Source of the DNA: JAVZCJ01 sp964532175
GTDB lineage: Archaea; Thermoproteota; Nitrososphaeria_A; Caldarchaeales; JAVZCJ01
NCBI GenBank assembly: GCA_964532175.1
Contig: CAZHGP010000001.1
Location: 1-64,000 of the forward strand
Length of the DNA stretch: 64,000 bases
Direction: 5' to 3'
Positions 27,626-36,572 of the stretch are shown piece after piece. Made by a program: the position numbers and the translations under genes. The notes below the pieces were generated by a model. That model saw only the letters and a program-made list of their open reading frames with translations, was not told the origin of the DNA and did no database searches. Each line of letters opens with the position of its first letter. The first letter of the stretch is position 1.

Positions 27626-28327
27626 GTGATTATTATGAATAATTTCAGAGAATCAGCATTAAAATTTACTAAAGAGAAAAATTTAAGAATTGTTTTAGCT
27701 TTAGATTTTAAAAATCTTGAAGAAGCATTAAAAATAGCTAATGAATGTTATAAAGCTGGTATTGAATGGATTGAAGCTGGCACTCCATTAATAAAAAGTG
27801 TAGGTATGAAAGCTGTTAAAGAAATTAAGAAAAATTTTCCAAATGCTTGTGTTATAGCTGATTTAAAAACTTTAGATGCTGGTGCTTTAGAAGTAGAAAT
27901 TGCTTCTGAAGCAGGTGCAAATATAATAACAATCTCAGGATTAGCTAGTTCTCAAACAATTATTGAAGCATTAGATTCTGCTAAAAAATATAATTCAAAA
28001 ATAATGATAGATTTAATGTATGTAAAAAACATTCTTAAAAAATCAATTGAATATTCAAAAATTGGTGTTGATTTTCTATGCTTACATACTGGTTTAGATA
28101 TACAAAAAACTGGAGCTTCAATAATTAATAAAGCTTCTTTATTGAAAAAAATTAAAGCTTCTGTAAAAATTCCTATAGCTATTGCAGGAGGAATAAATTT
28201 AGAAAATTTAGATAATCTTTTAATTTTTAAGCCGGATATCATAATAATTGGTAGAGCTATAACTAATTCAAATAATCCATATAAAGTTGCACTTGAATTT
28301 GTTAAAAGAATAAAAATAAATCTTTAA
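27626..28327 (+). CDS. hxlA: 3-hexulose-6-phosphate synthase
   Basis: A TIM barrel of the OMP-decarboxylase superfamily. The DLKTLD motif (Asp79, Lys81, Asp84) followed by AGALEVEIASEAGA identifies hexulose-phosphate synthase rather than orotidine decarboxylase, which has D.K..DIP. In many archaea it supplies ribulose-5-phosphate by running the ribulose-monophosphate pathway in reverse. The isomerase partner (HxlB) is not in this window. GTG at 27626 and ATG at 27635 are both in frame; the ATG is likelier. Confidence 0.82.
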   Translation: MIIMNNFRESALKFTKEKNLRIVLALDFKNLEEALKIANECYKAGIEWIEAGTPLIKSVGMKAVKEIKKNFPNACVIADLKTLDAGALEVEIASEAGANIITISGLASSQTIIEALDSAKKYNSKIMIDLMYVKNILKKSIEYSKIGVDFLCLHTGLDIQKTGASIINKASLLKKIKASVKIPIAIAGGINLENLDNLLIFKPDIIIIGRAITNSNNPYKVALEFVKRIKINL

Positions 28328-28354
28328 ATGCTTAGAAATTGATTATTTTAAGGT

Positions 28355-28717
28355 ATGAATATGTCTCACCCGATTATTAAAATGTTAAGTTGGAAAACAA
28401 GACTTTTAAGTGAAGAAGAAATAATTCAAGTACTTGCAGCAATAGCAAATATTAATTTAAATGAATTTATGCTTAAAGATATTATCAATTTTCTTCCTGA
28501 AAAAATTTCAAATGATAAAAGAAAAAGGAGAAGTATTTCTTCATTCTTAGAAACTTTAGTAGAAATTGGTTATTTAAAAAAGCCATCAGAAAGAAAATGG
28601 TCAAAAGTAACATCTTCTTTAAGTCATTTTTTAAGTCCATTATTATTAGAATTAAGTGAATTGGAAAGAAAACCAATTAAAAAAGAAGAAGAAAAGAGAG
28701 TAATCAAGTTTTCTTAA
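28355..28717 (+). CDS. Conserved-looking small protein, unknown
   Basis: 120 residues, basic and helix-rich. The pattern SFLETLVEIGYLKKPSERKW in the middle resembles a winged-helix recognition helix and wing, so it may bind nucleic acid. It lies 28 bp after hxlA on the same strand and overlaps the end of hjc by 14 bp convergently. I do not recognise the family. Confidence 0.5.
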   Translation: MNMSHPIIKMLSWKTRLLSEEEIIQVLAAIANINLNEFMLKDIINFLPEKISNDKRKRRSISSFLETLVEIGYLKKPSERKWSKVTSSLSHFLSPLLLELSELERKPIKKEEEKRVIKFS

Positions 28718-29135
28718 TTTTTTTATCAGTTTTAATTATTAATGAATTTTCTATTTCTACTGGAATTTCTAAAAATTTCCATTCTCTATTAAGAAATCTT
28801 ACAGCTAAAACAGGTTTTGGAGAAAATTCTTTTCCACAATGAGGGCATTTTACAATGAATTTTTCACAAAATTCTTTTATACGTTTAATTTGTTCTTTAT
28901 TTAGCATAATATAATCTTTACGAGTTGATTTTACTTCTATAGCAAGTAGATTTCCATTATCTACTGCTATTAAATCTGGTTTAGCCATTTTACCTGATCC
29001 GCTTCCAGGAGTTCTAATAGCATAAAATCCAGCTTTTCCTATATCCAAGAATTTTTTTAATAAATAATATTCTCCTTCATATCCTATTCGTGCTTTATAT
29101 TTAGGAGAACTAATTTCCTTAGGCTTTCTAGGCAA
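28704..29135 (-). CDS. hjc: Holliday junction resolvase Hjc
   Basis: A 143-residue archaeal Hjc. The nuclease core is complete: Glu in GYEGEYYLLKKF (residues 18-29), then RTPGSGSGKMAKPDL with Asp54, then AIEVKS with Glu67 and Lys69. A CPHCG pair after the core is unusual for Hjc and might bind zinc with other residues, though only two Cys are evident. It cleaves four-way junctions in recombination. It is divergent from alba and convergent with the small unknown gene. Confidence 0.9.
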   Translation of the reverse strand: MPRKPKEISSPKYKARIGYEGEYYLLKKFLDIGKAGFYAIRTPGSGSGKMAKPDLIAVDNGNLLAIEVKSTRKDYIMLNKEQIKRIKEFCEKFIVKCPHCGKEFSPKPVLAVRFLNREWKFLEIPVEIENSLIIKTDKKIKKT

Positions 29136-29254
29136 AATTCATCAAAAAATTATTGTTTTATAAGAATAAAAAATTTAATAAACAAAATAAATAAAGAAAT
29201 ATTTATTTACTTCAATTTTTTCTTTTTTATTACTAAAAAGAGGAGAAAAACATT

Positions 29255-29554
29255 ATGGCAGAAGAAGCAGTAATACTTGTAGGTAAAAAACCTTTGATGA
29301 ACTATGTTCTTGCAGCAACAATGCCTCTTGCAGATGGAAAAAAAGTAGTTTTAAAAGCACGTGGAAGAGCTATTAGTAGAGCTGTTGATATAGCTGAAAT
29401 AATTAAAAGAAGATTTGTACAAAATGCTGTATATGAAAGAATCAATATAGGTACTGAAGAAGGAAGAGTTGGAACAGATAATCGTCCAAGAAACGTTAGT
29501 ACTATAGAAATCGTTGTTTCTGCACCAAGCGAAAAATCTAAAAAATCTAAATAG
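29255..29554 (+). CDS. alba: Alba, archaeal DNA/RNA-binding chromatin protein
   Basis: A 99-residue Alba with the conserved 'ILVGKKPLMNYVLAA' start including the acetylatable-lysine region, 'KARGRAISRAVDIAEI' and the 'STIEIVVS' C-terminal strand. It coats DNA and RNA as dimers. A strong AGAGGAG ribosome-binding site lies 8-15 bp before the ATG, and a hairpin terminator follows, so it is probably highly expressed as a single gene. Confidence 0.95.
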   Translation: MAEEAVILVGKKPLMNYVLAATMPLADGKKVVLKARGRAISRAVDIAEIIKRRFVQNAVYERINIGTEEGRVGTDNRPRNVSTIEIVVSAPSEKSKKSK

Positions 29555-29573
29555 CATAGAATTTCCTATAAAA

Positions 29574-29612
29574 AGCTCACGCTAGGTTTTCCCTGGCGTT
29601 GAGCTATTTTTT
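29574..29612 (+). terminator. GC-rich hairpin and T-tract after alba
   Basis: AGCTCACGCTAGG pairs with CCTGGCGTTGAGCT across a short T-rich loop, with a one-base bulge, and is followed by ATTTTTTATTTTT. It begins 20 bp after the alba stop. It is the clearest terminator-like structure in this region and also faces the convergent geranylgeranyl reductase gene. Confidence 0.6.
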
Positions 29613-29644
29613 ATTTTTAAATTTTTATATAAAAGAATAATAAA

Positions 29645-30841
29645 TTATAATATCATTTTTGCAATTTTTAATGCAAATAATGGATGTTTCATAAGTTTCA
29701 TAGCTACTCTACTAGTATTTATTCCATTTGCTAAATCTATTATATCTTGGCCATCTAATATATCTGCAAGCATATTTAATTCTTCATCATTTAATTTTTC
29801 TAATGCTTTAAGTACTTTTAGACTTTTCTTAATCCTTTCACCCCAATAAACATTATATTTATCAACATACTGCTTAAGCATATCTTTAGAGTAATTTTTT
29901 TCTTCAATAGATTTTGCAGCTACTTCTCCAGCTATTTTTCCAGCTGCAATACTTGAATGTATTCCTCCTCCTGTTACTGGAATAACTTGCCCAGCAGCAT
30001 CTCCACATAACATTATATTATCTAAAACTATTTCTTCAATCATTCCACTTATTGGAACTGGAGCTGCACCTATTTCTATTATTTTACTTTTTGAAAAGAA
30101 ATTTTGATGATTTTCAATAAATTTATCTAAATAATCTTTTGCTTTTGCATTTCTAACTCCTATTCCAACATTTGCAATATTTTCACCTTTCGGAAATATC
30201 CATGCATATCCAAGAGGTGCAACCTCACTTCCAAAATAGAAATAAATTTTATCATATTCAATTGCTTCATAATTAGTAATCCTATATTGTAAACAAGTAA
30301 TTGTTTCATAGTTTTCTCTTTTAAAGAATTTCTTTGCAACTATTGAATTTACTCCATCACACCCAATCAATATTTTTGTTGAAATATTCATTTTCTTTCC
30401 CAGAATAGATAATAATATTTCTATTTTATTTTCACTTCTTTTTATATCTTGTGCATTAGCACATATAGCAAATTCTGCTCCAGCTTTAATAGTTTTTGAT
30501 GCTAATTCTTCTAGAAAAGTAGGTTTATCTATTATCGCTCCCCCTTCTTTAGAATATCCAATTATATTTTCAAGTGAAAAAACAACTTTTTTATCTTCAT
30601 TAGGTGCAAATATATATGCTCCTTTAATTTTCTGTTTTATAAAACTTGGAGAAGGCTCTATTTCAGCATCTTTGAATGTTGAAAATGATACTGCTTCAGC
30701 ACATGGTTTTTCTCCTAATCTTTTTTCTTTCTCTATTATAAGAGTTTTAGCTCCTCCTTCAGAAGCTTTTTTAGCAGCCATTAATCCTGCTGGTCCAGCT
30801 CCAATAACAACTATATCATATTCTTCATCTATTCTAAACAT
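29645..30841 (-). CDS. Geranylgeranyl reductase family FAD-dependent oxidoreductase
   Basis: A 398-residue flavoprotein of the archaeal GGR family: FAD Rossmann motif GAGPAG (residues 14-19), 'EKPCAEAVS', 'GCDGVNSIVAKK' and a second FAD motif 'LCGDAAGQVIPVTGGGIHSS'. The family hydrogenates isoprenoid double bonds of archaeal ether lipids. The exact substrate (phospholipid or diphosphate) is not decided by sequence. It lies downstream of the translin gene on the same strand with a 32-bp gap. Confidence 0.85.
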   Translation of the reverse strand: MFRIDEEYDIVVIGAGPAGLMAAKKASEGGAKTLIIEKEKRLGEKPCAEAVSFSTFKDAEIEPSPSFIKQKIKGAYIFAPNEDKKVVFSLENIIGYSKEGGAIIDKPTFLEELASKTIKAGAEFAICANAQDIKRSENKIEILLSILGKKMNISTKILIGCDGVNSIVAKKFFKRENYETITCLQYRITNYEAIEYDKIYFYFGSEVAPLGYAWIFPKGENIANVGIGVRNAKAKDYLDKFIENHQNFFSKSKIIEIGAAPVPISGMIEEIVLDNIMLCGDAAGQVIPVTGGGIHSSIAAGKIAGEVAAKSIEEKNYSKDMLKQYVDKYNVYWGERIKKSLKVLKALEKLNDEELNMLADILDGQDIIDLANGINTSRVAMKLMKHPLFALKIAKMIL

Positions 30842-30873
30842 AATATTCTTTATTATTTAGATAAATATATGTT

Positions 30874-31515
30874 TTATTTCATTTTACTTATTTTTTCTTC
30901 AAATTTTTCTAGGCTTTTCTCTATTTCCATTCTTCTTGCTTCAAATAATATATCGCTTTTTGTTTTTTCTATTAATGAGCGAGCAACATCACATTTTCTT
31001 CTTAATCCATATATATTTGAAACTAAAAGTGTACTCATAAGTTCATAATAAATATTTTCCATTAATTCAAGAATTTCTAAAGCATATTCTAAATTTTGTT
31101 TTCTTAAACTTTCTATTGCTAATCTTCTTAATTCTCCTATAAAATCTGCTAAACTAGTTACATATGTTTCAGCTAATACTGGAGCTTCTTTATAATTAAG
31201 CAAGCGTCTTTCTTCAATAAATGTTTTAAATAACATTGCTTCACAAAATTCTTGGAAAGCTATCAATACTTCTCCAGAATACATGAATTCTTCATTTTTT
31301 AATAGCATTTCTTTAAGAATTTCTAAATATTTTTTTGCTTCCAAAAAATGTTTTTCAGCTATGTCTTTCTCTCCTTTATGAAGTGAAATTATAGATAAAC
31401 CACTTTCTTGAACAATTTTTCTAGTTATTTTAATTATTTCTTCTTTTATTTCACTTTTAATCGCAAGTTTTTCACGTAATGCTTCCATTTCTTTACGGAA
31501 TTCTGTTAAATCCAT
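30874..31515 (-). CDS. Archaeal translin family protein
   Basis: A 213-residue all-helical protein with the translin pattern: 'RKIVQESGLSIISLHKGEKD' near residues 30-50, 'YSGEVLIAFQEFCEAMLF' and 'ETYVTSLADFIGELRRLAIE'. Archaeal translins form octamers and bind or process RNA; the RNase-site acidic residues lie in the last quoted segment. It may share a transcript with the reductase. Confidence 0.85.
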   Translation of the reverse strand: MDLTEFRKEMEALREKLAIKSEIKEEIIKITRKIVQESGLSIISLHKGEKDIAEKHFLEAKKYLEILKEMLLKNEEFMYSGEVLIAFQEFCEAMLFKTFIEERRLLNYKEAPVLAETYVTSLADFIGELRRLAIESLRKQNLEYALEILELMENIYYELMSTLLVSNIYGLRRKCDVARSLIEKTKSDILFEARRMEIEKSLEKFEEKISKMK

Positions 31516-31683
31516 TTTTTATCAACCTAATCAATAACTTAATCATTATTTAGATATATTAATTTATTTAGTTTTACTTTTTTTAATAATTAATATTTTT
31601 CATTAAATTGAAAGAAAAACTTATATGATACCTTATAATAACATTGAAAAGAAAGCTTTTTAATTTAAAATAAATGAGAATTT

Positions 31684-32604
31684 ATGTTCGAGCTTTCAGA
31701 GGAAGTTAAGCGAATTCTTTATAAAGAAGGTTATAGAATAGTTGGTAAAAATCAACATTCTGCAGTTAAAATTTGCCATTGGACAAAAGAAAGTTTAAGA
31801 AAAGGAAGGAATTGTTTTAAACGTTGGTATGGTGTTCAAAGTCATAAATGTTTACAATGTACTGTTTGGTTAGCTTGTATTAATCGTTGTCTTTATTGTT
31901 GGAGAAGCATTAGACACTCTGGGCCAATTCCGAATGAAATTAATATAGATGAACCATTGGAATTAATAGAAGAATTAATAAAACAACAAAGGCTTTTATT
32001 ATCCGGCTTTAAAGGTAATCCAAATGTTGATAAATCAAAATGGGAAGAAGCACAAAATCCAAATAATGTTGCTTTAAGCCTTATTGGAGAAAGCATACTT
32101 TATCCAAAAATTTCTGAACTTTTAGAAGAATTTCATAAAAGAAATTTTACTTCTTTTCTAGTAACAAAAGGTACTTTACCAAAAGAATTAGCATCATTAA
32201 AAGAAGAACCTACTAATCTTTATATATCTATTTCTGCACCTGATAAAGAAACATATGAAATTATTGATAAACCATTAACAGAAAATAGTTGGGAAGCACA
32301 AATGGAAAGTTTGGAATTAATGAAAAGTTTCAATTGTAATAAAGTTATAAGGATAACTTTAGTAAAAGGATTGAATATGAAAAATCCAGAAAAATATGCT
32401 AAATTAATAGAAAAAGCAGAGCCTGATTTTTGTGAAGTTAAAAGTTATACATGGGTTGGTGAAAGTAGAAAAAGGTTACCTAAAACAGCAATGTGCTCCA
32501 TGGAAGAAATTGAAAATTTTTCAATAGAATTATCAAAAAATTTAGGATATAAAATTAAAGATAAAGATATACCTAGTCGCGTTGTTTTACTTTCTAAAAA
32601 ATAA
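31684..32604 (+). CDS. taw1: tRNA 4-demethylwyosine synthase (Taw1/TYW1)
   Basis: A 306-residue radical-SAM enzyme. The cluster motif is C65-x3-C69-x2-C72 (ACINRCLYCW). Cys31, Cys44 and Cys56 match the ligands of the second [4Fe-4S] cluster of archaeal Taw1. It condenses pyruvate with methylguanosine-37 of tRNA-Phe to build the wyosine ring. Length and all six Cys are normal. It is convergent with psmB, separated by 2 bp. Confidence 0.93.
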   Translation: MFELSEEVKRILYKEGYRIVGKNQHSAVKICHWTKESLRKGRNCFKRWYGVQSHKCLQCTVWLACINRCLYCWRSIRHSGPIPNEINIDEPLELIEELIKQQRLLLSGFKGNPNVDKSKWEEAQNPNNVALSLIGESILYPKISELLEEFHKRNFTSFLVTKGTLPKELASLKEEPTNLYISISAPDKETYEIIDKPLTENSWEAQMESLELMKSFNCNKVIRITLVKGLNMKNPEKYAKLIEKAEPDFCEVKSYTWVGESRKRLPKTAMCSMEEIENFSIELSKNLGYKIKDKDIPSRVVLLSKK

Positions 32605-32606
32605 AT

Positions 32607-33212
32607 TTAGAATCTAATAGTTTCATTTATTTCTAATCCTTTTGAAGTGAAAACTAATATATCTATACCATTTCCACTTGCAGCATCTCTTGAAATTGAA
32701 GCTTTTATTGCTTTTATTGCTAGATCGTATAATTCTTTTGGTTTCATATTATTTTTATACTCTGCTTCTATTATTCCTATTGCTATTGCTGCCCCTGAAC
32801 CTACGCTTGCATAATCATCTTCTATTATTGATCCTAAAGGATCTAAAACAAATATATGCGCTCCTTCATCATCTATTCCTCCTATTATTGTTTCAGTTAA
32901 ATAAGGGAAAAATCTACTATTGAATAAATGATTAGATAGAATTTTACTTACAGTTTGCACACTAGGTTCTCTACCTATTTCAAGCTTATATAAGTTTATT
33001 ATAGCTATAGCATCTCTAATTAATATTTGCATATCTCCAATCATTCCTGCGCAAGCAGCTCCAATTTTATCAGTTATTTGAAAAACTTTTTTTGCTTCCT
33101 TGCTTATAACAAAGTATCCATAAGATACTCTTTTTTCTGATGCTAATACAACACAATTATCTCCTTTAATACCAACAGTAGTTGCTCCTGGAAAAGGGTA
33201 TTGAGTTGTCAA
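32607..33212 (-). CDS. psmB: Proteasome beta subunit
   Basis: A 201-residue beta subunit. A 10-residue propeptide ends PFPGA and exposes Thr11 as the catalytic nucleophile (TTVGIKG). Lys43 (EAKKVFQI region), 'GMIGDMQ' and 'YASVGSGAAIAIG' fit the fold. The short propeptide and intact Thr indicate an active peptidase of the 20S proteasome. Confidence 0.93.
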   Translation of the reverse strand: MTTQYPFPGATTVGIKGDNCVVLASEKRVSYGYFVISKEAKKVFQITDKIGAACAGMIGDMQILIRDAIAIINLYKLEIGREPSVQTVSKILSNHLFNSRFFPYLTETIIGGIDDEGAHIFVLDPLGSIIEDDYASVGSGAAIAIGIIEAEYKNNMKPKELYDLAIKAIKASISRDAASGNGIDILVFTSKGLEINETIRF

Positions 33213-33367
33213 ATTTATTACCTCTTTTTCTATTCTATTCCTTTTTATCTAGTTTTATTTCTATATTCCTTGATAATAAACATTACTCTTTTTTTCTTTT
33301 TTAAAAAATAAAAAGTAAATTAAAAATTAATAAATGTGTTTAATTTAGATAATAAAGGCGTTTTCTT

Positions 33368-34177
33368 TTGAATAATGGGCTTAATTTAATTGTTCTTATA
33401 AAACAAGTTCCTGAAATAGATAAAGTAAAATTCGATATTGAGAAAGGAAGAATAGATAGGAACTCTGCTAAAGGTGTAATAAATCCATTTGATTTAAATG
33501 CTATTGAAGCTGCGGTTCAAATTAAGGAAAAAATTGGAGGTAATATAACAGCAATTAGTATGGGGCCTCCCCAAGCAATATCTTCATTAAGAGAAGCTAT
33601 TTCAAGAGGTGTTGATAAAGCTATTCTTCTTTCAGATAATAAATTTGCAGGTGCTGATACTTTAGCTACATCTTATACTTTGGCATGTGCAATAAAAAAG
33701 ATAGGTAATTTTGATATAATTTTTTGTGGAGAGAAAACTATAGATGGAGATACTGGTCAAGTTGGAGCTGAAGTTGCTGAACATCTTAATATTCCTCATG
33801 CTTCATATGTTTCTAAAATAATTGAATATAATAAAGAATATATAATTGTTTTATCTGAAATGGGCTCGTATAATTATATTATAAAACTTAAATTTCCATG
33901 TTTAATTTCTGTTACTAAAGATATAAATGTGCCAAGACTTCCAACTTTTAAAGATTTAATGAAAGCTAGAAAAGCTGAAATAGAAATATGGGATTCTAAT
34001 TATCTTTCAGATATTGCTGATATTAATAAATTTGGTATAGAAGGTTCACCCACACGTGTTATTAAAATTGATATGCCAAAGGAAGAGATTGGGAAATGTA
34101 AAATACTTAAAGGAGAAATTGATGAAATTGTTTCAACTTTAGTTAAAGAATTGGGGGTTATACTTAAATTATGGTAA
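33368..34177 (+). CDS. etfB: Electron transfer flavoprotein beta subunit (FixA)
   Basis: A 269-residue EtfB: 'LIVLIKQVPEIDKVKFD' start, 'GRIDRNSAKGVINPFDLNAI' and 'GEKTIDGDTGQVGAEVAE' (nucleotide/FAD-binding). Start is TTG at 33368, since the family start LIVLIKQ falls immediately after it and AAAGGCG precedes. It overlaps etfA by 7 bp in an EtfB-EtfA-GlcD operon. The beta subunit carries AMP or, in bifurcating ETFs, a second FAD. Confidence 0.92.
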   Translation: MNNGLNLIVLIKQVPEIDKVKFDIEKGRIDRNSAKGVINPFDLNAIEAAVQIKEKIGGNITAISMGPPQAISSLREAISRGVDKAILLSDNKFAGADTLATSYTLACAIKKIGNFDIIFCGEKTIDGDTGQVGAEVAEHLNIPHASYVSKIIEYNKEYIIVLSEMGSYNYIIKLKFPCLISVTKDINVPRLPTFKDLMKARKAEIEIWDSNYLSDIADINKFGIEGSPTRVIKIDMPKEEIGKCKILKGEIDEIVSTLVKELGVILKLW

Positions 34178-35175
34178 AAAATAATGGTATTTTTATTTTA
34201 TCAGAATTGATTAATGAAAAAATTCATCCAATTACTTATGAACTTTTAGGTAAAGGAAGAGAACTTGCAGATAAGCTTAATACAAATCTTTCTTCAATTA
34301 TTTTAGGTTATAATATTAAAGAATTAGCTAAAGAACTTATATACTATGGTTCTGATAAAGTATACGTATATGATCATCCTTTATTAAAAAATTTTGATAT
34401 TTTATTATATAAACATAATATAGTTAAACTTATTTTAGAAGAAAAACCAAGCATATTTTTAATTGGTGCAACTCCTTTTGGTAGATCTCTTGGTCCAAGA
34501 ATTGCAGCAGCTCTTAATACTGGTTTAACTGCAGATTGTATTGATCTTGATATAGATGAAAAAGGAAACCTTATACAAATTAGACCTGCTTTTAGTGGAA
34601 ATATTATTGCTTATATAAAAACTAGTACTAGACCACAAATGTGTACCATTAGATATAAAACTATGAAACCTGCAATTAAAGATATTAAAAGGAATGGAGA
34701 AATTATTAATAAAAATGTAGAAATTTTAAATAATAAAAATATAGAAATTTTAGAAATTATAAAAGCTGGAGAAATTAATATATCCGATGCTAATGTTATA
34801 GTTTCTGCTGGTAGAGGATTAAAAAAACCTGAAGATTTTTCTATGATAAAAGAACTTGCTGATTTATTAGGTGGTGTAGTAGGTGCAAGTAGACCATTAG
34901 TTGATGAAGGATGGATATCAAAAGAACATCAAGTAGGATTTAGTGGAAATACTGTTAAACCAAAGCTTTATATAGCATGTGGAATATCTGGTTCTCCTCA
35001 ACATCTTTTTGGAATGAGAGATTCTGAAATTATTATAGCTATAAATATAGATCCTTCAGCACCAATATTTAGAATTGCAGATTATGGGATTATTGGGGAT
35101 ATGTATAAAATTATACCAAAATTAATTGAAGAAATTAAAAGGAGGTTAAAATTAAAAAATGGAAGAAATAATTAA
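34171..35175 (+). CDS. etfA: Electron transfer flavoprotein alpha subunit (FixB)
   Basis: A 334-residue EtfA. The C-terminal FAD domain is clear: 'VVGASRPLVDEGWI', 'HQVGFSGNTVKPKLYIACGI', 'SGSPQHLFGM' and 'IAINIDPSAPIFRIADYGI'. It lacks the N-terminal ferredoxin domain found in LctC of lactate-dehydrogenase complexes. It overlaps etfB (7 bp) and glcD (17 bp), showing tight translational coupling. Confidence 0.92.
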   Translation: MVKNNGIFILSELINEKIHPITYELLGKGRELADKLNTNLSSIILGYNIKELAKELIYYGSDKVYVYDHPLLKNFDILLYKHNIVKLILEEKPSIFLIGATPFGRSLGPRIAAALNTGLTADCIDLDIDEKGNLIQIRPAFSGNIIAYIKTSTRPQMCTIRYKTMKPAIKDIKRNGEIINKNVEILNNKNIEILEIIKAGEINISDANVIVSAGRGLKKPEDFSMIKELADLLGGVVGASRPLVDEGWISKEHQVGFSGNTVKPKLYIACGISGSPQHLFGMRDSEIIIAINIDPSAPIFRIADYGIIGDMYKIIPKLIEEIKRRLKLKNGRNN

Positions 35176-36526
35176 AGAAATTGAAAAAATTGTTGGTAAT
35201 GAATGGGTTATTAAAGAAAAAGAAAAAATGCTTAATTATATTTTTGATGAAACACCTTTGCCAATTAGACCAAAACCATCTGATAATATAATTCTTGTTA
35301 AACCTAAGAATACAGAAGAAATTTCTCAAATTCTTAAATTAGCTAATGAAAAAATGATTCCAGTTTATCCTAGAGGAGGAGGTACTGGTCTTGTTGGAGG
35401 ATGCATTCCAACTAAAGATGGAATAATTCTATCTCTTGAAAGAATGGATAATGTTGAAATAGATAAAGATAATCTTATGGCAATAGCAGAAGCTGGAGCA
35501 ACTCTTGGAAAACTTTTATCAATTAGTGAATCTTTTGGATTATTTTTTCCACCTCATCCAGGAGATGAAGGAGCTCAAATAGGTGGATTAATAGCTTGTA
35601 ATGCAGCAGGTGCAAGGACTGTAAAATATGGTCCAATGAGAAATTTTGTAAAAGGAATAGAAATTGTATTACCTACTGGAGAAATATTAAAACTTGGCGG
35701 TAAACTTCTTAAGAATAATTTTAGTTATGATTTAATGGATTTAATAATAGGGAGTGAAGGAACATTAGCAATTATTACAAAAGCAATAATAAGACTTTAT
35801 CCTCCACCTAAAGCTATTTTAACTCTTATTGTTCCATATGAAAATAGACATGATGCTATAAATTCTGTTCCTAAGATATTACAAGAAGGAATAATTCCTC
35901 TCGCTATAGAATATGTTGAAAAAGATGTTATAGAAATTTCTGCTAAGCATATAAATAAAAAATGGCCTATTGAAGAAGGAATAGCTTATTTAATAATAAT
36001 TATTGATGGAGTAATTGAAGAAGAAGTTTATGGAGAATGTGAAAGGATAGTTGAAATTTGCAAAAGCTTTAATTCGCTTGAACCAATTGTAGCAACATCT
36101 AAAGAAGAACAAAAGAATATTCTTGATATAAGAAGTAATATATATACTGCTTTAAAACCTAATACTGCAGATATACTTGATGTTACTGTTCCACCATCCA
36201 TCATAGGTAAATTAATGGATATAGTTGATAATATTGAAGGAAAATATTCTACATATTTACCTACTTTTGGACATGCTGCTGATGGTAATCTTCATATTCA
36301 TATTATGATGGATAAAATTAATGAAATGGAAAATATTAGAAATGAAATATATATTGCTACATTAGAACTGGGAGGAACAATAACAGGAGAGCATGGAATT
36401 GGTGAAGCTAGAATAAAATATATTAATAATTTTATGGATAAAAAACAATATGAAATTATGCTTAAAATAAAGAAAATATTTGATCCAAACAATATTCTAA
36501 ATCCAGGAAAGAAACTTTCTTTTTAA
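35159..36526 (+). CDS. glcD: FAD-linked 2-hydroxyacid dehydrogenase (GlcD/LctD-like)
   Basis: A 455-residue VAO/PCMH flavoprotein: 'YPRGGGTGLVGGCIPTKDG' (FAD loop), 'GLIACNAAGARTVKYG', 'FGHAADGNLHIHI' (substrate/His site) and 'GEHGIGEARIKY'. The family oxidises glycolate or D-lactate. Encoded directly behind etfB-etfA, it should pass electrons to that ETF, as in LctBCD complexes. Substrate choice is inferred from gene order. Confidence 0.88.
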   Translation: MEEIIKEIEKIVGNEWVIKEKEKMLNYIFDETPLPIRPKPSDNIILVKPKNTEEISQILKLANEKMIPVYPRGGGTGLVGGCIPTKDGIILSLERMDNVEIDKDNLMAIAEAGATLGKLLSISESFGLFFPPHPGDEGAQIGGLIACNAAGARTVKYGPMRNFVKGIEIVLPTGEILKLGGKLLKNNFSYDLMDLIIGSEGTLAIITKAIIRLYPPPKAILTLIVPYENRHDAINSVPKILQEGIIPLAIEYVEKDVIEISAKHINKKWPIEEGIAYLIIIIDGVIEEEVYGECERIVEICKSFNSLEPIVATSKEEQKNILDIRSNIYTALKPNTADILDVTVPPSIIGKLMDIVDNIEGKYSTYLPTFGHAADGNLHIHIMMDKINEMENIRNEIYIATLELGGTITGEHGIGEARIKYINNFMDKKQYEIMLKIKKIFDPNNILNPGKKLSF

Positions 36527-36572
36527 TATATGAATAAAAATTTAAATTCTAAAAATATTTTTTTTATTTAAA

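Noticed and set aside
27626..28327. Orotidine-5'-phosphate decarboxylase
   Set aside because: The DLKTLD-AGALE motif is that of hexulose-phosphate synthase.
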